Assembly (NCBI GenBank): GCA_023422485.1
Contig: JAGTAM010000652.1
Span: 1-6,484, forward strand
DNA from: Pseudomonadota bacterium
GTDB lineage: Bacteria; Pseudomonadota; Alphaproteobacteria; Rhizobiales; Beijerinckiaceae
DNA: 6,484 bases
Reading direction: 5' to 3'
The notes below the pieces were generated by a model, which was given only the letters and a program-made list of their open reading frames with translations, was not told the DNA's origin and did no database searches. Within the stretch, counting starts at the first letter, position 1, and each line of letters opens with the position of its first letter. Made by a program: the position numbers and the translations under genes. Shown here piece by piece: positions 1-5,067 of this stretch.

Positions 1-2
1 TC

Positions 3-659
3 TCCGCACGGGCCGGCGAGACGCTTGTGGCAGCCGACTTGGCGTCACGGCACGATGGGCGACGCAACCGGCTGGTGATCGGCGCGGCCGGGCGGGCGCG
101 CTTGCGCCGTGCCGATGTGGGCGGCCCGGACGCTTTCCGGATGCAGCATCTCGCGGTCGTCCGAGAGGGGTCGGGCGAGGCCGAGCGGCTGCGGGACACG
201 GCCGAGAGCCCTCTGGCCTGGATGGCCCGCCGGCGCGGACGCGACGGCGAGCCGATGATCGACGCGGCTGCCTTCGCGGCGGGGGAACGGCTGCGCCACG
301 ATCTCGCATCGGCCCAGATGCTGCCGCAACTCTCGACCGACTGGACAGCGCCGCGCGTCGACGGGGGTGGCCCGCGCGATCCGTCTTCGGCCTCCGACCG
401 AGTCATCGCCGCGCGGCAACGGGTGGATCTCGCGCTGGCGGCGGTGGGCTCGGACCTATCGGGATTGCTGATCGACCTGTGCGGCTTTCTCAAGGGGCTG
501 GAGCGGATCGAGGCGGAGCGGCGCTGGCCGGCGCGCTCGGCCAAGGTGGTGGCACGCATCGCCCTGGCGCGGCTCGCCGAGCATTACGGAATCGCGCGCG
601 AGGCGACCGGCCCGGAACGGGTACGCAGCCGCGCATGGCGCTCACCTCCGTTCGGCTAG
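3..659 (+). CDS. DUF6456 domain-containing protein (3' part; start lies before the window)
   Basis: The reading frame is open from the first bases of the window to a TAG at 657-659, so 218 residues of the C-terminal part are visible. A GTG at 27 could be read as a start, but the frame has no stop upstream of it and I treat the gene as truncated by the window edge. The DUF6456 hallmark begins near visible residue 68: AESPLAWMARRRGRDGEP, then FAAGERLRHDL and a TDW segment. It is followed by a C-terminal helical part, LIDLCGFLKGLERIEAERRW, resembling a helix-turn-helix-like bundle. The domain is found in Rhizobiales proteins of unknown function, some with an N-terminal helix-turn-helix, which would be upstream here. 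I can give no biochemical role. The gene converges on sufE, and a palindromic repeat begins directly after its stop codon. Family assignment is from recalled motifs. Confidence 0.85.
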   Translation, partial: SARAGETLVAADLASRHDGRRNRLVIGAAGRARLRRADVGGPDAFRMQHLAVVREGSGEAERLRDTAESPLAWMARRRGRDGEPMIDAAAFAAGERLRHDLASAQMLPQLSTDWTAPRVDGGGPRDPSSASDRVIAARQRVDLALAAVGSDLSGLLIDLCGFLKGLERIEAERRWPARSAKVVARIALARLAEHYGIAREATGPERVRSRAWRSPPFG

Positions 660-707
660 AGCATCGTCTTTTTCCGAAAGCCGGCGGCCACCGTTCGGGA
701 CGATGCT
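660..707. repeat. Bulged palindromic interspersed repeat (REP-like, Rhizobiales type)
   Basis: The arms AGCATCGTC (660-668) and GACGATGCT (699-707) are perfect inverted complements. Inside them CCGAA (674-678) pairs with TTCGG (694-698), leaving a five-T bulge (669-673) on one side and a GC-rich 15-base loop. A hairpin of this design, with an outer arm reading GAGCAT and a TTTTTCCGAAA run, is a familiar dispersed repeat in intergenic DNA of Methylobacterium, Bradyrhizobium and relatives; that identification is from memory. It lies immediately downstream of the DUF6456 stop between convergent genes, where it could also act as a transcription barrier or mRNA 3'-end stabiliser. No second copy is visible in the window. 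Confidence 0.7.
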
Positions 708-781
708 GGAGCGGAGGGTTCGAGCGACCGTGGCATCCCTCACCGAAGGATGCAGGCCGGCAGGCGGGAATAATGCGCCGA

Positions 782-811
782 GAAGGCACGCGGTCCGTTG
801 GGCGTGCCTTC
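782..811 (-). terminator. Terminator-like hairpin downstream of sufE
   Basis: GAAGGCACGC (782-791) and GCGTGCCTTC (802-811) form a perfect 10-bp stem around a 10-base loop. Read on the minus strand, it begins 6 bases after the sufE stop codon (818-820), the usual place for an intrinsic terminator. The bases after the stem on that strand are only weakly T-rich (TCGGCGCATTATT), so termination may be partly Rho-assisted. It could work in both directions, since the DUF6456 gene arrives from the other side. Confidence 0.6.
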
Positions 812-817
812 GGCCGA

Positions 818-1231
818 TCAGGACACTCGGATGGCGTCGCGCTGGATCTTCTCGACCATGGCTCGGACGCCGTTCGATCGCTTCGAGGTGACGTGGGCGC
901 CGAAATTGAGCTGCTTGAGCAAATCGAGCCCGTCCAGCTTCGCCGCCTGTTCCGGGCTCTTGCCCGAATACAGAGCGACCATGAGGGCAACGAAGCCCTT
1001 CACGAGATGCGAGTCGCTGTCGCCGACGATCGTCAGTCGGCGGCCGTCGTCCTCGGTGGACACTACGAGCCAGACTTGGCTTTCGCATCCGCGGACAAGA
1101 TTCTGATCCGATTTCCAAGCCTCCGGAATGGGAGGCAGGGAGCGGCCGAGTTCCATCACGTAGACGAGCTGCTCGTGCGGGTCGTCGATGAGTTCGAAGT
1201 TTTCGATGATGGTGTCGAGGTCGGGCAGCAT
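818..1231 (-). CDS. sufE: SufE family cysteine desulfuration protein
   Basis: This 137-residue protein matches the usual SufE length. SufE accepts persulfide sulfur from the cysteine desulfurase SufS on a conserved cysteine, stimulates SufS, and passes the sulfur to the SUF scaffold for iron-sulfur cluster assembly in the cytoplasm. The catalytic cysteine is visible as Cys49 within LVRGCESQVWL. Other family features are the N-terminal LIDDPHEQLVYVMELGR helix with the PPIPEAWK turn, and the C-terminal FGAHVTSKRSNGVRAMVEKI segment. The ATG at 1231 is the natural start for family length, although no strong Shine-Dalgarno sequence precedes it. The gene stands alone here: no sufS, sufB, sufC or sufD is in the window. 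A terminator-like hairpin follows it. Function is assigned from family motifs with high confidence. Confidence 0.96.
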   Translation of the reverse strand: MLPDLDTIIENFELIDDPHEQLVYVMELGRSLPPIPEAWKSDQNLVRGCESQVWLVVSTEDDGRRLTIVGDSDSHLVKGFVALMVALYSGKSPEQAAKLDGLDLLKQLNFGAHVTSKRSNGVRAMVEKIQRDAIRVS

Positions 1232-1278
1232 GGCACACGCGTTCAGGATCGTCGGACGATTTCAGCCGATATAGCGAC

Positions 1279-1295
1279 CGCGGGCCGGGGCCGCG
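1279..1295 (-). terminator. Possible GC-rich hairpin between the kinase remnant and sufE
   Basis: CGCGGGCC (1279-1286) can pair with GGCCGCG (1289-1295), giving 7 bp with one bulged G and a two-base loop. It lies in the 86-base gap between the end of the kinase frame (1318) and the sufE start (1231). There it could end transcription arriving from the kinase. There is no T-run after it, and GC-rich hairpins arise easily at this base composition, so support is weak. Confidence 0.3.
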
Positions 1296-1317
1296 AGGCT
1301 CCCCCGACGCCGACGCG

Positions 1318-1578
1318 TCAGCGTAGGGAAGGCGGCAGCGAGGGAGGCACGTAGGCCCGCGCTTCCGGCAGTTGCAGCAAGAGCGGATCGGTCTCCGTCG
1401 CCGTGCCGCTGACGGCGATCTCGGCCTGGGCGGCATAGGCCGCGATGAGGCGGGGACCGAGCTTCGGCACGCCCTCCCGCCCCGCGGCGGCGGCCTCACC
1501 GAAACCCGAGACGATGGACAGACGCACCGGCCCGCCGACACCGGCATCGATGCCGATCGCGATGCCGCACGTCACCGT
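1318..1578 (-). pseudogene. C-terminal remnant of the sensor-kinase ATPase domain, beyond an in-frame TAG
   Basis: This stretch is in exactly the same reading frame as the upstream PAS kinase, separated from it only by the TAG at 1581-1579. The 86 codons run to a TGA at 1318-1320. The conceptual product contains GGPVRLSIVSGFG, followed by KLGPRLIAAYAAQAEIAVSG. By position and spacing these resemble the late part of an HWE/HisKA_2 HATPase domain: a beta strand with a D-x-G-x-G-like turn, then the GLGLRLI-ALA-QL helix. The canonical glycines and aspartate are degenerate. Codon third positions stay strongly G/C, as in a real coding region, so the segment has not drifted long. A GTG at 1575 could restart translation to give 85 residues, but no Shine-Dalgarno sequence is visible. 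It may instead be a remnant, a readthrough extension or a mis-sequenced codon. Confidence 0.55.
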
Positions 1579-2397
1579 CTAGCCCGTGGCATCGAGGCAC
1601 TCCGCAACAATCTCGGCGACGATCATGCCCAGGGCGTTGGCAGTTCGCGGTTCGACGAGGCTCGTCCCCTCCCCCTCGATCGTCACGCTGATCCGCCCGG
1701 CCCGACGTAGCTGTCCGAGCCCGGAGGCGAGCCGCCGCAGATAGTCCCGTAAGTCGATCGACGCGATGTGCGGCGCCTCGTGCAGGTGCTGCTGCACCAG
1801 GGCGATCGCCCTCACCCGCTGCCCGAGGGCGTCGAAGCTGCCGCGGCAGGATTCCGGTGCGGCGCGGCCGTAGAGGCCGATCAGGCTCACCATCACCTGG
1901 AGGTTGTTGCGCACCCGGTGATAGATCTCCGCCAGCAGCGTCTCCTTCTCCAGAAGCGCGTGCTCGGCATGCTCCTCGGCGTGCTTACGGTCGGTGATGT
2001 CGAAGCACGAACCGAGATACCCGTAGAAGACGCCGTTCTCCTCGAGCGGACGGCCGGTATCGAGCAGCCAGCGATAGGCGCCGTCGTGGCGGCGCAGACG
2101 GAATTCGATGGTGAACGGAAGCCGGGACTCGAACGCCTTGGCGACGATCTCGGCATGACGCTTGAAATCGTCCGGGTGCAGACCCCTGCGCCAGCCGTCG
2201 CCGATCTCCTCGGCGAGGGGGCGCCCCGTGAACTGGAGCCAGCACTCGTTGTGATAGGTTGAGCGTCCGGAATCATCCGTCCGCCACATCATCAGCGGCA
2301 CATGGTCGGCAAATCGACGGAAGCCATCGCCGAGGTCGAACGGGGTCTCCGGCCCGCCATCCCCCGAAAGGCCGCCTACTGGCGTATCAGCACCCAT
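1579..2397 (-). CDS. PAS domain sensor histidine kinase (HisKA_2/HWE-like), apparently truncated pseudokinase
   Basis: This is a 272-residue soluble sensor with no signal peptide or membrane segment. A PAS_3-type PAS domain covers about residues 26-137, with MMWRTDDSGRSTYHNECW at its start and GSCFDITDRKHAEEH as the exit into the coiled linker. A HisKA_2-type dimerisation and phosphoacceptor domain follows at about 152-228: LLAEIYHRVRNNLQVMVSLIGL, with His160 the presumed phosphorylation site. The ATP-binding domain then begins, but its N-box reads MIVAEIVAECLDA where family members have an N-E-L-x-x-N-A-L-like sequence, so both asparagines are missing. A TAG stops the frame at residue 273. 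Typical relatives carry a full ATPase domain, so this protein probably cannot bind ATP normally. It may act as a sensory dimerisation partner or be decaying. The ATG at 2397 has only a weak GAGCGGA upstream. An EcfG-type promoter precedes the gene. Confidence 0.8.
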   Translation of the reverse strand: MGADTPVGGLSGDGGPETPFDLGDGFRRFADHVPLMMWRTDDSGRSTYHNECWLQFTGRPLAEEIGDGWRRGLHPDDFKRHAEIVAKAFESRLPFTIEFRLRRHDGAYRWLLDTGRPLEENGVFYGYLGSCFDITDRKHAEEHAEHALLEKETLLAEIYHRVRNNLQVMVSLIGLYGRAAPESCRGSFDALGQRVRAIALVQQHLHEAPHIASIDLRDYLRRLASGLGQLRRAGRISVTIEGEGTSLVEPRTANALGMIVAEIVAECLDATG

Positions 2398-2453
2398 TCC
2401 GCTCGTCTGTTCGCTCGTCGCAACCCGAAAACGACTTCACCTATGCGCCGGAC

Positions 2454-2478
2454 AACGTCCGCGGTGTGGGGCCGTTCC
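2454..2478 (-). promoter_or_regulatory. EcfG-type general stress promoter for the PAS kinase
   Basis: On the minus strand the sequence reads GGAAC (2478-2474), a 16-base spacer, then CGTT (2457-2454). This is an exact match to the GGAAC-N16/17-CGTT consensus known for the PhyR-NepR-EcfG general stress response of Methylobacterium and other alphaproteobacteria. The -10 element lies 56 bases upstream of the kinase ATG at 2397, leaving room for a short 5' leader. The motif is seen directly; that it is used is inferred from the exact match, orientation and spacing. Confidence 0.7.
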
Positions 2479-2949
2479 GGGGCGTCCACAAGTCGATAAA
2501 TCCTTTCGGCCGTGCAAGCCCGTACGGCAACGCGCGGCCCGGTCAAGCTTCACGAATGCTCGATCATCCCAAGGGTGCGCAAGGCCATTCTCTCAACCGG
2601 AGCGGGTTCGGCAGTGTTTGTCCGGTCCGGGCCGGGTCGTCCGCCGCCATATCGCGGATATCGATGGCGGGGGCGTTCAAGCACAAAGGGCCTCAGGCGC
2701 AACGGTGGCCGACCCGCGACGTCGAGCCGGCACCCGGTGGATCGGGCGGCGCGGTATCATGGACGACAGATTGGCACCGGCAGGCGCCTGCGCGCATCGC
2801 TTCAACCGTCAGCGCAAGATGGACGCTGGAGCATCCCTGACAGATTCCCGCCGAATCACTGTCGAAGAGCAGCCCGGAAGCAGACAGGGCAGCGCCAAAC
2901 GCGACACGCATGCCTCGGATTTGGAAGCGTTCGAGCGCGCGGGCGAGAC

Positions 2950-2970
2950 ACCACATGCAACAAATGTGGT
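2950..2970. repeat. Inverted repeat ACCACAT-N7-ATGTGGT
   Basis: ACCACAT (2950-2956) and ATGTGGT (2964-2970) are perfect inverted complements around a 7-base AT-rich centre (GCAACAA). The repeat sits at the edge of the AT-richer part of the gene-free region. The size and spacing would suit an operator for a dimeric regulator or a small hairpin. No regulator can be assigned. Confidence 0.3.
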
Positions 2971-3374
2971 ATTCACTCCCTCCATCAAGACGAGAACCAT
3001 CCCACTTTATACGACATACAATCCTTTTTTGCGCCGCAACAGGATTGGCCGGAACGAGATCGGCGTGCATTCAACGAAATGTGAGCAAAGTGCTTGCCTC
3101 ATCCGTTAAGACGTGCATTCTATCCCTCGTCCGCATCAGACCCGGCGAGAGAGCCCAGTCCGGCCTAACCGGCCGTTCATGGCGTCGAGGAGCGACCGCC
3201 CCCGGAAGCTTCGAGGCACAATCCCGCAAGGGTTGGACGATCTGAAGGGTGACGCTCCGGCGCCGCTCCGCAGGGCCCATCGAGTTGGCCGAAGTGCCAG
3301 CGGGTCCCCGGAAGCCCACGACAGAGGGGGGCACGAAGTGCTGGTAGCGGGCATTTCGGATGCCCGCACGTCGT

Positions 3375-3380
3375 GGGGAG
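3375..3380 (+). promoter_or_regulatory. Ribosome binding site GGGGAG that decides the start at 3385
   Basis: GGGGAG ends four bases before the ATG at 3385. An in-frame GTG at 3373 would place this element inside the coding sequence with nothing comparable ahead of it. The ATG is therefore the better start. Confidence 0.6.
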
Positions 3381-3384
3381 CCTG

Positions 3385-3894
3385 ATGAACACGAACGATT
3401 TCATCTACGATTTCGACGCGCCGGATTCGGACTGGAACTACGAGCCGTCACGAGCCGATCTGTTTCGGCTCATCGATGCCCCGCTCTACACCACCGACGC
3501 GGACGGGTGGCTGACCTTCTACAATGACGCCGCCGCGCAGCTCTGGGGGTTCCGCCCCGTGCTCGGCAAGGCGCGCTGGTGCGGATCGTGGCGGCTGTTC
3601 GAGTCGGATGGGACACCGCTTCCGCACGATCTCTCGCCGATGGCCATGACGCTGCGGGAAGGCCGCCTCTGTCGGGGCCTTCAGGTCGGCCTCGAACGGC
3701 CGGACGGGAGCCGGATGGCGTTCATGCCCTATCCCACGGCGCTCCGCGACGACCGTGGCGCCGTGATCGGGGGCTGCAACATCCTCCTCAAGGTCGAGCG
3801 GGCCAGCTTGCGCGTGGCGTTCCGCAATCCGCTTCAAGGGCGTCCGACGCTGCGTGCTGCTCAACGGGCAGACATGCACAGATGTTCGGCGTGA
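3385..3894 (+). CDS. Stand-alone PAS domain protein
   Basis: This is a 169-residue soluble protein. Residues 1-25 are acidic and aromatic (DFIYDFDAPDSDWNYEP). One PAS domain spans about 26-138: LFRLIDAPLYTTDADGWLTFYNDAAAQLWGF, a WCGSWRLFESDGTPLPHD loop, then RPDGSRMAFMPYPTALRD and GAVIGGCNILLKVE. From memory, this PAS subtype usually forms the N-terminal sensor of HWE-family kinases in Rhizobiales, where VxNILVDIT leads into more domains. Here the PAS ends in LLKVE plus about 30 residues of unremarkable tail (RVAFRNPLQGRPTL and on) with no output domain. It may be an orphan sensor acting through a partner or the stump of a kinase. Codon composition looks less typical from about 3825 onward. 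Ligand is unknown. Start chosen by the GGGGAG at 3375-3380. Confidence 0.85.
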   Translation: MNTNDFIYDFDAPDSDWNYEPSRADLFRLIDAPLYTTDADGWLTFYNDAAAQLWGFRPVLGKARWCGSWRLFESDGTPLPHDLSPMAMTLREGRLCRGLQVGLERPDGSRMAFMPYPTALRDDRGAVIGGCNILLKVERASLRVAFRNPLQGRPTLRAAQRADMHRCSA

Positions 3895-3982
3895 CATTGC
3901 CGAAGAGGCGTGTGCGATCCACCTCGTCCGAACGGGGCGGTCCGGGGATGATCCGACCGTACGCTCCGCAGCATGGGAAGCA

Positions 3983-3989
3983 AGGAGGA
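3983..3989 (+). promoter_or_regulatory. Strong Shine-Dalgarno sequence for the small HTH-like gene
   Basis: AAGGAGG with a following A (3983-3990) ends a few bases before the ATG at 3994. It is nearly full complementarity to the 16S rRNA tail and the best ribosome binding site in the window. It rules out the in-frame ATG at 3973 as the main start. Confidence 0.75.
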
Positions 3990-3993
3990 AGCC

Positions 3994-4158
3994 ATGTCGG
4001 TCGAGACCAACTGGAGCCTCGACGCTGTGCAGAGCCTGCGCAGCATGGCCCGTGAGGGCGTGCCCGTCTCCGTCATCAGCCTGAGACTGAAGCGACCGGT
4101 CGACGCGGTCTGTGCCAAGCTCGCCGAGCTCGGCATCACCCCGAAGGCCGAGGCCTGA
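3994..4158 (+). CDS. Small helix-turn-helix-like (GcrA/Myb-SANT-like) protein, 54 residues
   Basis: The conceptual protein has 54 residues starting at ATG 3994, set by an excellent AAGGAGG. Its pattern is W-S-L-D-A-V-x-x-L-R-x-M, then REGVPVSVISLRLKR, then PVDAVCAKLAELGITP. This is three predicted helices with a tryptophan in the first, a G-V-P turn, and a recognition-like helix that ends in L-G-I. It resembles the short N-terminal module of GcrA and Myb/SANT-like helix-turn-helix proteins (W-T-x-E-x-x-x-L-x-x-L, G-x-S-x-x-x-I-A, x-A-V-x-x-K-x-x-x-L-G). I infer a compact DNA-binding protein that probably needs a partner or dimer; no target is known. It follows the PAS gene by 99 bases on the same strand and could share a transcript. 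The exact family is uncertain. Confidence 0.75.
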   Translation: MSVETNWSLDAVQSLRSMAREGVPVSVISLRLKRPVDAVCAKLAELGITPKAEA

Positions 4159-4172
4159 CCGATCCGGATGGA

Positions 4173-4196
4173 CGCCCGCGGCACCGAGCCGGGGCG
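4173..4196. terminator. Hairpin between convergent genes, candidate two-way terminator
   Basis: CGCCC (4173-4177) pairs with GGGCG (4192-4196), and GGC (4180-4182) with GCC (4188-4190). This gives an 8-bp stem with a small internal loop and a five-base loop. It lies in the 51-base gap between the small HTH-like gene and the end of gloA, where both transcripts should stop. There is no T-run, so strength is uncertain. Confidence 0.4.
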
Positions 4197-4209
4197 CCCA
4201 CCCCCTCGA

Positions 4210-4650
4210 TCACCAGCTTCCGGTGTTCTCCATGGAAGCCCACGGCTCCTGCGGCGGCTTCGATCCGCCCTTCTGCAAGATCTCGATGGAGATGCCATCC
4301 GGCGAGCGCACGAACGCCATGTGCCCGTCGCGGGGCGGCCGGTTGATGGTGACACCGGCGTCCTTGAGCCGCTGGCAGAAGGCGTAGATGTCGTCGACCT
4401 GATAGGCGAGGTGCCCGAAGTTGCGCCCGCCCGAATACTCTTCCGGATCCCAGTTGTAGGTCAGCTCGATCAGGGGCGATTTCGTCGCCTCCGCGCGCTC
4501 GACGTCGCCCGGAGCGGCGAGGAAGACGAGGGTGAAGCGGCCCTTCTCGTTCTCGACCCGCCGCACCTCCTTCAGGCCGAAGGTGTCGACGTAGAAGGCG
4601 AGCGCGCGGTCGAGATCCGCCACGCGAACCATCGTGTGCAGGTATTCCAT
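4210..4650 (-). CDS. gloA: Lactoylglutathione lyase (glyoxalase I)
   Basis: Glyoxalase I converts the hemithioacetal of methylglyoxal and glutathione to S-lactoylglutathione, the first step of cytoplasmic methylglyoxal detoxification. The 146-residue product is close to the family length of about 135-145. It has two beta-alpha-beta-beta-beta modules. All four metal ligands can be placed: His5 (LHTMVRV), Glu62 (IELTYNW), His80 (NFGHLAYQVDD) and Glu123 (ISIEILQK). The LIELTYNW motif and N-terminal MEYLHTMVRVADLDRALAFY match the short bacterial, probably nickel-type, class. The frame is open further upstream to 4710, but those residues (for example DSRPSLSSSG) match nothing in the family, so ATG 4650 is preferred even though no strong Shine-Dalgarno sequence is seen. 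The C-terminus has a proline-rich tail (GSKPPQEPWASM). It is divergent from the winged-helix regulator gene, which may or may not control it. Confidence 0.95.
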   Translation of the reverse strand: MEYLHTMVRVADLDRALAFYVDTFGLKEVRRVENEKGRFTLVFLAAPGDVERAEATKSPLIELTYNWDPEEYSGGRNFGHLAYQVDDIYAFCQRLKDAGVTINRPPRDGHMAFVRSPDGISIEILQKGGSKPPQEPWASMENTGSW

Positions 4651-5067
4651 GGCCACACCGGATGATGACAGGGATGGCCGGCTATCTGGACCGTGGCAGG
4701 CACCCGTCAACGGGCGTCGGCGATGAGGAACCCGTGTCGCGGGTCGATCGGAGCCGGCCCTGGAGCGGACAGCAACGCCTCATCATGGCTCACAATGATT
4801 GAAAGTAACATATATTTGATAAATCGGCTTCGTCCTAGGAATTGATCGACCGGGCCGCATCGCCTACCGAATACCGCGAGACCATTACTTGGCGATGAAA
4901 AAGATGGATTTGAGTATTTGGGGAAAATTTTTCTCTATTGATCCGGATTTTTTCCACCAATTCACGTCAGTAATGGCAACTTACAGGCAAAGCTCTACGA
5001 GCGAATTCGTTTCGGCTCTTCGTCCCGAGAGGTCCCGGTCGAGCGCGCCGTCGTCGGAGCGTGACGC
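4651..5067. other. Divergent intergenic region with an AT-rich island
   Basis: These 417 bases separate gloA (minus) from the winged-helix gene (plus) and must carry both promoters. Positions 4801-4980 contain 76 G/C in 180 bases (about 42%), far below the coding regions around them, with runs such as TAACATATATTTGATAAAT near 4806 and GGGGAAAATTTTTCTC near 4919. A TTGATC (4842-4847) is followed 17 bases later by TACCGA (4865-4870), a weak candidate -35/-10 pair toward the plus strand. No convincing gene is present: a 60-codon frame starting at a TTG at 4889 has no ribosome binding site and overlaps the next gene's start. Confidence 0.55.
5056..5059 (+). promoter_or_regulatory. Ribosome binding site supporting the GTG start at 5068
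   Basis: CGGAG ends eight bases before the GTG at 5068. This is an acceptable Shine-Dalgarno distance and supports that start over the later in-frame ones. Confidence 0.5.

Larger units (their letters stand above)
2398..3384. other. Gene-poor region of about 1 kb between divergent PAS genes
   Basis: I see no supportable gene here. Several overlapping frames stay open for 100-190 codons on both strands. None has a clear ribosome binding site, a recognisable motif or the strong third-position GC bias of the neighbouring genes. The 120 bases from 2941 to 3060 are only about 49% GC by hand count, against well above 60% in the flanking genes. Structures visible in it are the EcfG-type promoter near 2454-2478, a 7-bp stem at 2644-2650/2664-2670 (CCGCCAT/ATGGCGG), a 12-base perfect palindrome at 2780-2791 (GCAGGCGCCTGC), and an inverted repeat at 2950-2970. 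No tRNA, rRNA or insertion-sequence ends were recognised. It could be degraded coding sequence, a long leader for the gene at 3385, or host to a small RNA. Confidence 0.5.

Noticed and set aside
479..1547. Long open frames at 479-1354 (plus) and 642-1547 (minus) overlapping the DUF6456 gene, sufE and the kinase remnant
   Set aside because: They run across clear genes in other frames, are Arg/Pro/Ser-rich and have no domain or ribosome binding site.
2693..2911. Minus-strand small protein beginning MRVAFGAALSASGLLF, resembling a short signal peptide
   Set aside because: The hydrophobic stretch is short with no basic N-region beyond one Arg, the GAGG is only one base from the ATG, and the remainder is Pro/Gly/Arg-rich without a family motif.
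3051..3076. GGAAC on the plus strand as another EcfG-type promoter toward the PAS gene
   Set aside because: The expected CGTT is absent at 16-17 bases; the sequence there is CAACG.
2259..3109. Overlapping plus-strand open frames of 163-193 codons
   Set aside because: They overlap each other in different frames, lack third-position GC bias and ribosome binding sites, and one overlaps the kinase start on the other strand. No homology recognised.
3854..4084. Plus-strand frame with MLLNGQTCTDVRRDIAEE, possibly a frameshifted extension of the PAS protein
   Set aside because: Third-position bias is good only in part of it, it runs into the well-supported small HTH-like gene in another frame, and I recognise no domain. 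Kept only as a remark in the orphan PAS finding.
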